The translations under genes and the position numbers were made by a program. This document shows, piece by piece, positions 23,101-37,000 of a stretch of 64,000 nt of DNA. Below the pieces are notes generated by a model. That model saw nothing but the letters and a program-made list of their open reading frames with translations. It did no database searches and was not told where the DNA came from. The DNA is taken from assembly GCF_933775445.1 (NCBI RefSeq), contig NC_065877.1, positions 35,972,694 through 36,036,693 of the forward strand, in the 5' to 3' direction. The DNA comes from Argentina anserina. Taxonomy: Eukaryota; Streptophyta; Magnoliopsida; Rosales; Rosaceae. The first letter of the stretch is position 1; each line of letters begins with the position of its first letter.

Positions 23101-25752
23101 CCATGCGAGGTTGAGAAGAGTACCTATTATCAGTAGACTGTCCTCCTTTGCTCTCTCTACTCTGGTGCTGAAACTATCGTGCAGTGCAATTACATTGATA
23201 TGCATGCTCACACTGTATTGCCACCCTCAGGTACACGGATGTCTGTAAGTGATGGAATACTCACCATAGTTGCTAAGAACCAATCTTCAATGGACAAAGT
23301 AGTTGAAAAGGTATGGTCACTCAATTAGCTAATACAGGCTTACTGGTTGAAGTATTTTTCTTTTGTGGCTGGAATTCAATTGCATGCTCTAGAGGTCTGA
23401 TTGATCCCCAAACCCCCCTAGCTCTTCTTTAAGAAATAGATGTGGACCTCTTTGTAGACCCTTACTACAGCCTTAAGGCAAGATTAATTGGTTTCGTGAG
23501 TAGTATAAAACTTACAGTATTGTTTGCCCAAGACTCCCCCAACAAAGAGGGAAGAGGCAAGATTACACTTTGAGATCATAAGCTTCCCATGATATATTCG
23601 ACCTGAAAAAAGAAAAGAAAAGAGAACATTGAACTTATTCGTGCAACTTATTAAAATCGCAATTCTGTAGAACTATATAATTAGAGCAAGTAGGAAATAA
23701 CCTCAGTGTTTTCTTTTATTTTCTTTTGGCTAGTTGTGAGGGCATATTGTAATATTGTACTGTACTTCAGGTTGATTTTATACTTGGACGTGAAATTGAA
23801 ATTGGCGGGGTTTATAAAGGGACCGTGGCTTCAATCAAAGAGTATGGTGCATTTGTGGAGTTTAATGGTGGGCAAGCAGGCCTCTTACACATTTCTGAGT
23901 TGTCACATGAACCGGTATGTAGCAGACTGCTTTGCCTTACAGTACCTCATCATTTCTGTAAAGTAGATCAACTCTATGTACATAGACAAGGCATTTTCTT
24001 TCCAGTGTGATTTATTTTGTTCTAAATCTTATATGTCGTTTATGTTATCAGGTGTCACGAATTTCAGATGTAGTATCAGTTGGTCAGCAGCTCTCTTTGA
24101 GGTGCATAGGCCAGGATATACGCGGTAACATTAAGTTGTCCCTAAAAGCTACATTACCTCAACCACAATCTCAGGCAAATGATCTAGCTGTTAGTGTTCC
24201 ATCTCTGAAACAAGCTCCTAGTGTTTGGGCTGCTGGTGGAGATGTGTCTAAGGGTGAAGAAAAGCATAGCCCTTTGTCTGAAGAATTGCCAGTGAGCAAA
24301 TATGAAGTAAATGGTGTGAAATCATCTACTTCCTCGAGTTCACCAGTTCTAGTCAGAAGTGTTGAAGAGTGTGACGAGGAGGAAAGATCTACTGGTTTTC
24401 TTCAAAAATCTAAAACTACTGCAAAACCCATTGGTGGTCGGAAACCAGAGCACAAGACAGTTCAAACTACTCCGAAGACATCAAAATCTATCTCAAGAAA
24501 GAAAGGAGATAAAGATGATGTGTCTAAGGAGGAAGAAAAGCATAGCTCTTTTTCTGAAGAATTGCAAGTGAGCAAATATGAAGCAAATGGTATGAAATCA
24601 TCTACTTGCTCGAGTTCACGAGTTCTAGTCAGAAGTGTTGAAGAGTGTGACGAGGAGGAAAGATCTACTGGTTTTATTCAAAAATCTAAACCTACTGCAA
24701 AACCCATTGGTGGTTGGAAACCAGAGCGCAAGACAGTTCAAACTACTCCGGAGACATCAAAATCAATCTCAAGAAAGAAAGGAGATAAATATGAGAAGGA
24801 ACAAAATATTGCATCCCAAACCCACTCTAGTAATGATTTGAGTAACAAGGAAGAACTTGTAACTGCAAAAAGTCTTAAGCTAGGAACAAAGGTTACTGCC
24901 AAGGTTTATCAGGTGCGCACAGGTGGCCTGGTGCTTGATCTGGGTGGGGGACTTCGAGGAATGTATCGGTTCAAGGTATGTGTAATTCATTTTTTCTTTA
25001 TGTCACATCTTACTGTCTTCATTTGATGATAATTAGACCCTTTGCATTGTTTATTCCCGTTTCCTGTATAGTAGTATTGTTAGCCTTTTTGAATATTGTC
25101 TTCCAGCACCATCAGTCTTTGTCTATTGTATTGTCTTCTGGTATGATCTACTGTCTGAGGCAACCTCCATCTCTGAAATCTCCTTATGTTACCTCAGCCA
25201 ATGTCTTTTAAAACAAAATTAACTATTAAGCCCCACCTTTTTTGTTCTTTCAGTGAATTTTTGAGCTTTCCTTTAGAGTTTCAAGTCATATACTTGTATA
25301 TCTCTCAGATTCTCAGTCCATATACAGGATTAACATCTTCCTTGTTCTTCCTTTTCAATGGATAATCTTCCACACCTTCCCTTGTAGAAAAACTAGCGCA
25401 TCATATTGAAGCAGTAAAAAGTTGTAGTTTCTCAATCATCTTGCTTTCTCGCCTCAAATGGAGGATTGGGAGGCAGCAACATGCAACTACCTATGATAAG
25501 AAATCTTTTTCTTTAAAATGATTGGTGGGATGGGACCACGAACCGAACCAAAAGAATGCTAACCTTCTAAAAGAGATGTACTTACCAACCTTGTTATTTT
25601 CAATGCAGGCTAATGCTAAGGACTTTGATATCAATGATGAGTTACGAGTTGAGTGCGTTAGTTTCTCTAGCAAGGGGATTCCTGTAATGTCTTTGGTGGA
25701 TGATGAATGGCATTGTATAAGCCATTCTGTTACCCTTCCAAGTGGAAGATGA
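18269..25752 (+). CDS. PNP2: Polyribonucleotide nucleotidyltransferase (PNPase), mitochondrial
   Basis: Phosphorolytic 3'-5' exoribonuclease/polyA polymerase for mitochondrial RNA processing and decay. Sixteen exons: 18269-18610, 19141-19296, 19391-19561, 19670-19795, 19882-20043, 20166-20285, 20408-20545, 20642-20804, 21447-21572, 21756-21886, 22147-22366, 22718-22801, 23231-23310, 23771-23914, 24052-24975, 25609-25752; 1076 residues. Order: Arg/Ser-rich presequence; first RNase PH core ([13 protein letters not shown]); helical linker; second core ([28 protein letters not shown], and catalytic-site text DHLGDMDFK); KH ([14 protein letters not shown]); S1 ([19 protein letters not shown]); a long charged linker; and a second S1-like piece ([21 protein letters not shown]) ending in SLVDDEW. 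This architecture is that of the plant mitochondrial enzyme (At5g14580). The linker holds a 92-residue tandem duplication, explaining the extra length over the roughly 990 residues I recall for Arabidopsis. Confidence 0.95.
23066..23094. repeat. (TG)n microsatellite in PNPase intron 12
   Basis: About 14 TG units followed by TATATAT, between exons ending 22801 and starting 23231. Confidence 0.9.
24241..24792 (+). repeat. In-frame 276-bp tandem duplication inside PNPase exon 15
   Basis: Copy 1 is 24241-24516 and copy 2 is 24517-24792, same length with no gap, about 94 % identical. Each encodes 92 residues starting DVSK and ending KKGDK. I count 16 base differences; 14 codons differ in amino acid and only one (Ser TCT/TCA) is silent. 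The repeat is Lys/Glu/Ser-rich and probably disordered, between S1 and the C-terminal S1-like part. Confidence 0.95.
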
Positions 25753-28292
25753 CTGCCAAGATAATTGCCTTGAAGAACTCTGATGGCAGTAGCCGGAGTG
25801 AATTCCGCTGAGTGCAGAAAGTTGAGCTTTTGAATGTTTCGTATAAGCCAGTTGGAAGTTTTCGGCATGATTGAGTACATATTGGGCATGGTAATTCCCA
25901 ATCTGAGATCTTGAGATCAGGAGTAGCTGTGTGTTTTAACAGTCACACCACAATTTTCCGAAGTTGACATCAATCTCTCGGTTACTTCGGTGCCATTTTG
26001 ACATGTTACCATTTTGTAAATTATGATCTCTACTTTTATTGATGTATAAATAGGGGTTAGATGCCTGCCTTTACCGTAAACTCTTAAGGCTATTTTGGGG
26101 TACAAATAAGGATACCAATGCTCTCCCTTCTCTTGCTACCGAGATGTCGTTGTAAAAGGGGACTCCAAGCTAACCATTGATGCAGAAAAGGAGTTTCCAA
26201 TACCCCGTGCCCGTGGAGGGTGAAGAAGATAATCGATGATATGAAGGAGGATGTGTAGCAAAGAAAACAGAAGCCCAGCCAACCTGATTCTATGTTGCCT
26301 AACATAGACCATCCCTTGCCCTTGGTAAGCACTCTTTGAGTTGAATCGACATTAGTTACTGCCACCTCCTGCCACAAATTGGAACCTCATTGACAGGCTA
26401 AGCCAACCGAAACATAACGAATGATATAGCACACTAAGATGATACTAGCTAGCATGCACCCCCTTCTCTTCCTCTGGCCATTATCATGGGATTTTTGGCG
26501 GCCATCGAGGTCTTGGTTTCGGTCCTAAAATTGCTTCTTTCATACACTTGGTACTTGCAGGGCCTTGAAACGGAGCTGGTTGCAAGCGCATGCAGCCATG
26601 CGTGTGCAAATCACATATAAAGGGGCTGTCCGGCTGGGATTTTCCGGGTCGTGCCACTCTTGATCGGCTTTTTGTTGGTGCAATGCATGACATATCTTTC
26701 AGTCAGCGACTCTGAATTTATGACATGCTGTGAATTGCATATTGGAATTTCTGGTTCTGTATCCATTTTACATCGTGGTGGCGGCGGCGGAACTTGGATT
26801 TAGAATTAGGGGTGCAATTTATAAATTTTGTTGCTATACTTAAAAATAAAAATATAAGTACAAATGTATGTATTGGTATCTTAAAAGAATTACAAATATA
26901 TAATTACAAACATGAACATATAGTTTCGCCCGGATCGTGGATTGTCATTTTTTGGCTCACCCATATTATATAGGGTCTATTATATATCTCAGTTTCATAT
27001 AATGCAATTCATTCATTTTTTTCTAAAAAGAACTGTGAAAGCATATCCATAATCCACTTCAACCTGAATCCAATTATGTTCACATACACCTCAATCACAT
27101 AATTGTTATGTTTTTCCCACTCTTTTTTAGCTTTCTAGTCATTAATAAGTTGTGCCTATATCTTTCATTGTTATTATTTGATTTTTTCATTATCATGTAT
27201 ATTATATGATTTGAGAGTTTATATAACAACTCATGTTGCTGACCAAAATAATAAACATAACAACTCATGATTATAACACTTTGTATCCGGTTCTGTGAAC
27301 ATGAATTAGCTAGCATAACAAATGCAACTATGTATTATTGTGCTTTTGATGAGATATTGAAAGATATTAAATTCCTCTTAGATTGCAAAGTGCAATAAAA
27401 ACTTGGGTGTTTATGCTGACGAAAACAAATTTGGGTATTAAATTCCTCATGATTTCGTAATACATATGCTAACGAAAAACAAAATTTCTGACCAAGTTTG
27501 GTGTCGTCACCATATGAGGCGCAGTGAGGGGTAGGTTAGAGAGGGCAAATCATTATTTCTTTTTTAATTTATTTTGTATGAAAAGCATTACTTTGACATC
27601 ATGCTGGGACTTATCATAATGTGAAGTTAAAAGAGTTAATTAATTTTATGTGATCCACATGCATATGCTAATAAATTTACAATTCTCATAATCTCATTCT
27701 CATGTTCATATAGATATAAGTTGATTTTTGCTTCAAATTGTAGACAAGACTGGCTTGGATTTTTGCGTGATGTAAAAATGAGAACCAAACATACATCGTA
27801 AGAGTATGACAAACGAGAGACCACAGAGCCTAGAGAAGCCATTCATCACATTCCATCAATTACGGAGTTATATACGTGGGCAAGTGTACGACCGACATGT
27901 AAATAATGCAGGTACAGGTCCACCGACGGGGTCCCTCTCTAGGACGGTGCCGTTGTGAAAGCTAAAATCCAACCAACCATAACACCCGACTTCAAATTCT
28001 TCACCTTCTTCAATCTTCTGAGAGAGTTTCTCTCCTCTTTCTCACGTCAACTTCACACTCTCACTGTCTCACACTAATGAGTAATGACTCATCTACAAGT
28101 TCACATAATCACATCTACTCACCTTTTCGCCATTAAAGCTCTGACCCAAACTTCTTCCATACAGACAAATTGTGCTGCAAACTCTGATCGATCACATTTT
28201 GAACGTTGATCGTGTATATATATATATCATTCTTACGTATATATACAAACATTTTTGTTGCTCTCCCATTGAATCTCCACAAATCTACGGAG
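25753..28292. other. Intergenic region, PNPase to receptor kinase
   Basis: 2.5 kb without a supported gene. 25753-26100 is PNPase 3' UTR. 26480-26700 is more GC-rich than its surroundings and has short open frames on both strands, but no family is recognised. 26790-27500 is very AT-rich. 27850-28292 is the CRK promoter and leader, with TC-rich text at 28015-28070. Confidence 0.4.
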
Positions 28293-31058
<2,766 letters not shown>

Positions 31059-32434
31059 CAATACATCTTAAACTTGTTCAGAAAAACATGCTTGGAGGTC
31101 AGGTTAGTCGATGGCTGTCCGAAAAATCTCTATAGGTGTAGTTTTCTCTATTTATAAGCTAGCGCACACATTGCTTCAAGATCACATAGGTGATAGGTGA
31201 CATAGATCTGTTGGAACAGATGTTACAAGTTCCAATGCGACATTGTGGACTAGGAGGAAAATCTTATAATGAACTAACATGAATGTCTTTTTTCTACACC
31301 ATCGATGTAGACGTAGACGACATTGTTTAGAGGAACTCATTGAACCATTGACTTGTTAAACTTAGAACTTGTCTGCGTCTGATCACTCTTATTGATTTTT
31401 TTTCCCTGCAGAGCTGTTTCTACATGGGTTCGCATAGATAATAGACCAGTAAAATTTATCTGTAAATCAAGTCCTGCTATACTCAATTACTCATCACTAC
31501 ATTTGCTTCAACATACCACAATGGCTATGCAGTATGCACATAACTGAATGAAATTTAATCATTTCATACTTGACCATACATGCTTTGATTTTCGTGGTTC
31601 AAGACGAGCAACACTTCTAGCTAAGCTGTAGATATATTGACATTGATCAGATCTCCATTTGCATTAAAAAATCGATAATGTCATGTCTTGTGATGCATTT
31701 GCATGCAAAATTAACACGGTTCTTATTTATGTGAAGAGAGATGTCCAGCTCTTATAACTTCAGTGGATAAATAATCACACATGTAATCAAATAAAGTTGT
31801 CTTTCTCCCCCTATGTGAAATTTGCTTCCTTTAATTGCTTAGATCTTGTTGGTCTTCCTTTACATGTTCAGATCCTGTTGTTTTTAGTTGTGTTTCGAGC
31901 TACATATCCATACCATCCCTACTTTCATCCGAGATAGATTCGGTTAAGCTTGAGATGAGTCTTCACATAGGAAGTAGATCCATCTCAAAGACCACCTGAG
32001 ATGAGTCTTAACATAGGAAGAACATCTATCTCAAAACCAATTCCAGTGAAGTTAAAAAATAGTGAGTCTTCAAAAATAGATTTGATGTTTGGCCATACGA
32101 CAACTATTACAACGGTGTTGATATATGTCGTTCATTATCCTGCTTCCTAAACCTCTTATTCCAAAATGTGAGATATACGGGGGAGGGTCTGCAGCTACTA
32201 AGTGCTTTCATTAAAATTACTATCTTCAGATCCAGAACAATTGTCAAATGTATATGCTAGTGTGGGATCGGAGAAGCATGAGCAGTACATGTGCTTTGAG
32301 ATATGTAGCGCATGAAGTAGCATGTAGGTTTTGTGCGAAACTTTTTTTTGTGAGAAACTTAATATGACATTGAATATGAGGTTAACAAGGACAACGGAGA
32401 TCATCAATTTATCATCTCTTCCTTTAAATTAGCT
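31059..32434. other. Spacer with a 46-bp tandem duplication
   Basis: No gene seen. A segment starting TGAGATGAGTCTT at 31951 is repeated in tandem at 31997 (period 46 bp, about 85 % identical). The rest is AT-rich. Confidence 0.5.
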
Positions 32435-32640
32435 TGGATTAAAGTGCTTAATCCCACCCATGCTGTTCAGCTCTCTTTTTTTTTTTTTTAGAAAGGCTGT
32501 TCAGCTCTCATCATGTAGAGTGATGTTAAACATAATCTCGACATGCAAAACTAAAAAAAAATGTAAGAAACACTCACAGAGCCAGCTCTAAGTAATCCGG
32601 CCGATACAAACCCAACTAACGAACTAAACCACATGAAATA
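32435..32640 (-). repeat. Detached duplicate of the COX5C 3' flank
   Basis: Similar to 33068-33235 just downstream of COX5C: shared words include AGTGCTTAATCCC, AATCTCGACATGC, AGCTCTAAG.AATCC and ACAAACCCAACTAA, in the same order and orientation. The similarity stops before the COX5C coding region, so only a 3' UTR/flank was copied or kept, about 0.6 kb away. Confidence 0.75.
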
Positions 32641-33067
32641 AAGGAGTCTCCAGACAGAATTAGTAGACATAGGGAAGAGCGAAACACTGAATTGCTGCGA
32701 CCACTAAGCTCGAATATCATTACCATTGGTACTTCACCATGAGCTACTAGTGTGACCAATTAAATGACGAATGGCCAAAAAACCAAAAATATCATGACAA
32801 CACTAGAAGATTATAATGATGATTCCATAAAATGAATTCCAGTGATCAGATCCCTCTTGGGTCAGCTACAATAACAACTGACCTATTGAGGTATTACTGG
32901 CCAACTAAGATAACTGGGATGGTAAAAAAGGAGAGCTGATTCAAGATATGACCTTAAATCAAACTGTTTAGGATTCACTGATCTCAACCTCACCAAACTC
33001 TGTGGAAGGTACAGAAGCACACGCATGATATAAGAGAGGCTAACGAACATAGGAGGGATATTATCAC
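32641..33067. other. Spacer
   Basis: AT-rich DNA between the two copies of the COX5C 3' flank; nothing recognised. Confidence 0.3.
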
Positions 33068-33283
33068 AGTGCTTAATCCCGTCCCTGCTCAACAGCGCTC
33101 ATCATATAGAGGGAAATTTACATTTAATCTCGACATGCGAAACCAGATTAAAAGAAGAAACACTTGCTACTGACTGCTAGCTCTAAGCAATCCACTACAA
33201 ACCCAACTAATGAGGTAAACCATACTCGCGAAGTAAAGGATTCAACACACATAAAACTAGTAGACTCGTAGCTAATGCCAGAT

Positions 33284-33475
33284 CTACTCGTCTTCGACAA
33301 CGACAGTGATTTCACCTGCATCAAGCCGATCATAGAACTCCTTTTTCCTCCTCTGCTCGTTCCAGTGATGCCTTTTCCACAGGTAACCGGCCGCGAGTGC
33401 AACAGTCATCCCGTAGAAGATCTCCCTGATTATACTTGGACCGTTATATGCAGCACGTCGTATCTCAATTACCAT
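33284..33475 (-). CDS. COX5C: Cytochrome c oxidase subunit 5C
   Basis: Small nuclear-encoded subunit of mitochondrial respiratory complex IV. Single uninterrupted 63-codon frame, the usual plant COX5C length (63-64 residues). One membrane helix (IFYGMTVALAAGYLW) is followed by the family signature KRHHWNEQRRKKEFYD and the acidic tail GEITVVVEDE. The N-terminus (MVIEIRRAAYNGPS) replaces the more usual MAGHKIAHATLKGPS type, with the GPS pivot kept. A good donor (ATCAG|GTTCTT) at about 33594/33593 upstream fits the leader intron known from plant COX5C genes. Lies downstream of, and antisense to, the receptor kinase. Confidence 0.95.
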   Translation of the reverse strand: MVIEIRRAAYNGPSIIREIFYGMTVALAAGYLWKRHHWNEQRRKKEFYDRLDAGEITVVVEDE

Positions 33476-34091
33476 TATTCCTATAAGATAATCCAGACAA
33501 AACTCATCAACTGTCTTACCAATCAGTTTGTAAATCCAACCACAAATTACACATATCTACAAAACTTGCAAACAGAGAGAACAAGAACCTGATGTCAGTG
33601 AGGACGATGACCAGAGGTGACAGGTTCAGGAAAATCAGAGAAAGAAAGCTGAGGGGGAGAAGAAGGATATAAGGCAAACATGCAGACGGGAATCCTAGCT
33701 GGGTACTTCTACGTTTAACACCTGCTCACGGTGACACCTGGTGCCGATGTGTCCAACGTCATTTGGTAGTGATGACAGCTCTATTCCGGCAACTGGCTCC
33801 TCATTGTCGTGTCGTATATTTGTGTCAAACGATGATCTAGATCAACACTAAAGTGCGATGTTTATCTACTCTATTTGCCCCATTCCTTTCAGCTATAGGA
33901 AAGTGGTAACTAGACGAGTAGATAATAAGTAATAACCTAACAAGCATCTATCTATTTATCTTAATTACATGAAGTTTATAACCTGAAACAACATATCAAT
34001 CTTGGGAAATATAAACTTGTTAGAAACCAAGGCTGTGATTCTTGATCCTGTAGTGGCAAATATCCTCGCATTTTCGGGTTTTGAAGAGACA
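33476..34091. other. COX5C leader/promoter and MER3 3' flank
   Basis: Holds the COX5C 5' UTR with its putative intron (donor near 33593), its promoter, and the MER3 3' UTR. No other gene. Confidence 0.4.
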
Positions 34092-37000
34092 TCAGAGAAA
34101 GGAAAAGACACTCTCGAACCCGAGAAATGTTTCTACTTCCCTGGACTTATTAACTGCTGTCAATGAGCAGTGCCTTGGTGGTACAATTGGTGAGCGCTGA
34201 TGCTTCTTCCTAGCATTCTCCATCGTGCTTCCAAGGTCTGCAGGTCGCTTTGGATTCTTGAACATGGAGATATCGAAAGACAGCATGTTACTTGATGCAA
34301 CATTGGCTCCATTGCGTATCCCACCAGAAGAAGCATCCAATACTCCAGATGGGTTGCGGGAGCTTACGGAGAACAACCTCCTATCACGTTCAGTATCTCT
34401 GAGAACTTCATTTGGTTTTGTTCCTTTCAGCGCGGCAGTAGTGCTAAACTCTCTGTCAGTCAAATACGGGCATTCTTTTCTCTGGATTAAAGACTCGGCC
34501 TCCACCACATTCGGTTTACTGATCACCGGAAAATTCTTAGCTTTTGTGCGTATGTGCTCAAATATTGTTTCTCCTGTTAACGTTTTCAATGTGCCATCTT
34601 CGAGGTGATCAGAAGGATGCCCTGCTACATTAGGAAATAAATAATGATCATCTACTCCATATTAATAAGAACCGAAGAGTTACTTAGGTTCAGACCAAAA
34701 AAGAAAAAGAAAAAGAGAAGAGATACTTAGGCAAGTAGTATGTGTGAGTATCTGACAGTAAAAGATATTACCTCTGTCATCCATGAAGTTAAGGGCAGCT
34801 GAGCTTCTGGGAGTCTGATGATTATTGACATGAGAAAGATGTTGTTCTGCCTTTTTAGGTTCTGAAGATGGATTGACCACAGTTTGTCTTGGAACTTTAT
34901 TCCATTCTAATTCTTCCAGAACATCTGCTCCACTCTCCGGTCCAAGCTTCTTCTCACGAGCATGTTTCCTTGTCAAAACCAAGGGCTCTGATGATGGAGG
35001 AAACACATTATTTGGTGGCACCAAGATAGGGAAGTTCTTTGCCTTTTCACGTATGTGGTCAAATACAGTTTGTTGTGTCACAACTTTGGCATCATTTTGA
35101 ACTTTGGCAGGAAGCTCATCTTCATGAACAGGGTTAGCAACCTCATGGTCCTCATCTGCAAAAAATAAATTTGAATACAAGGTTTTAGAGTTTGAATTGG
35201 GAAAAGAGTTTGAATTGGGAAAAAAAATCAACAAATTATTAGTATTGAACAGATTGAATTAAGTATACCTTCTTCAGAGTCATCCTCCAGAAGCTTGAAA
35301 CTGGGCCTGGTATAAAAAAAAGTCCAAATAATAAAGTAAAAGATATCAATTATTCCGACCAAGAAAGAACAACCTTAGAAAGCAGAAATGAATCATTGAA
35401 TATCAGTGAAAGAGACACTCACATGGAATCATCTACCCTTTTGGATTTTGTCGAGTTTGGGAGACACTCATTTTGAACTTTAGCAGGAATCTCATCTTCA
35501 TGAACTTTACTTAGGCTTTCAAAAGTATCATCTTCTATGATACATATTTCCTCTGGTAGAGGAAGAGCGGATGCTCTTTTTCCTCGTTTGTTCTTTGAGC
35601 TTAAGTTGCTTTCCTTATTAAATAAAAGCTCCTGGTTTAGATCAATACCAACTGCATGGATGAAGTGACAAATTATACATTATAACTCAGGACTATAACA
35701 ATCGATTTTACGTTGTAATATCAAGAAAACTAGAATTAAATATATCAGGGAGGAACTTTACTGTAGTCTTCAAATATAAGATCAGCCTTAACAGTCAGCT
35801 TTCCTTGTTGAGGATTCTGGAGAAGAACTGTTGCGCTATAGGGGCTGCAATGCAAACAATATAAGTCAGACTAAAAAGGATAATAATCATGCAACCTGAG
35901 CACAATCTTCAAATCTCAGTACATTATATATATAGTCCATCTCTGCTGCGGACGACGTCCGCATGGTCTGCACTGTGCGGATTCGGCTATATATATGTGT
36001 GTGTGTGTTAGGGAATATTACTTATATATATATTATTGTTGTTAGCTTTATTTAAATCTAAAAATCATAGTAATAGCTATTCTGACGACAATTTATAGCG
36101 ACCTTTTTTAGCAAAGTCTTTTCCAAGGCATCATTTCTTAGTCATACTGCCTGAAAGTCTGGATATCCTAAACAGACAGGTACATCTAACATGCTGTGTG
36201 TTCTCAAACAGGAAAAAAAATTTAAGGTTGTCAGCCTACACACCTTGAGAATTCATCAACTCTGCAGCCACAAATTATGAAGTGGAAACAAGGTCATTAC
36301 CGAACCACCTCAGGCCAAAAGGAAAAGGCTGAATATTAGATATACGAAACATCTAGTCGATAAGACCCCTTGGTATTGTACTTGAATTCTTGTGAATAAC
36401 CAGCAACTAAAAGTAAGCATAAAATTGTGCCCACCTTATTTTCTCATGAAAGAGAATCAGATTATCTTCTTCTGAAGCTACAATCTATAACAAATAAGAA
36501 ATTAGAGCCAGATTTATAACAATGAACCTATATTGTTTCACAAAGATTTGAGAAAATCATCTAGAGCATTCATATTACCATGTCAGCATAATGTCGTTTT
36601 GTTGATTGGAGTGTCGGTGATAGCCTAGTTAGTGTAATCATTAGCTTCATTTTGCCTTGCCCCCGACATTCAGTTTCCTCAATTTTTAAATCCACTTTTG
36701 GAGGTAGAGAGAGTAGAGACTCTTTTATATGGTTCCCAAATGGGTACTTTCGACCAGTGACAATCTCTATTCTTCTAGGATCAGCCTCAGCTAGCGTCTC
36801 AAATGATTTCACTCCCATCGAATGTAGTGCCTGAAAGGAGCATAAAGATAAATAGAAGATAAGGATAGCAAAGAGTCAGTATTTCAGTGGTCTAAGAATA
36901 TCAAAAACAATGTTTCATCCTATGTATACAAAGAAGTGGAAGACACCTTTGCAGTCACCATTCCAATCCCTGGTAATTGTTTCAGCAAGTATGGACTGTC

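Noticed and set aside
26484..26693. 69-residue frame in a GC-richer intergenic patch
   Set aside because: No family features on either strand and frames are interrupted when extended; may be an old gene relic but cannot be supported.
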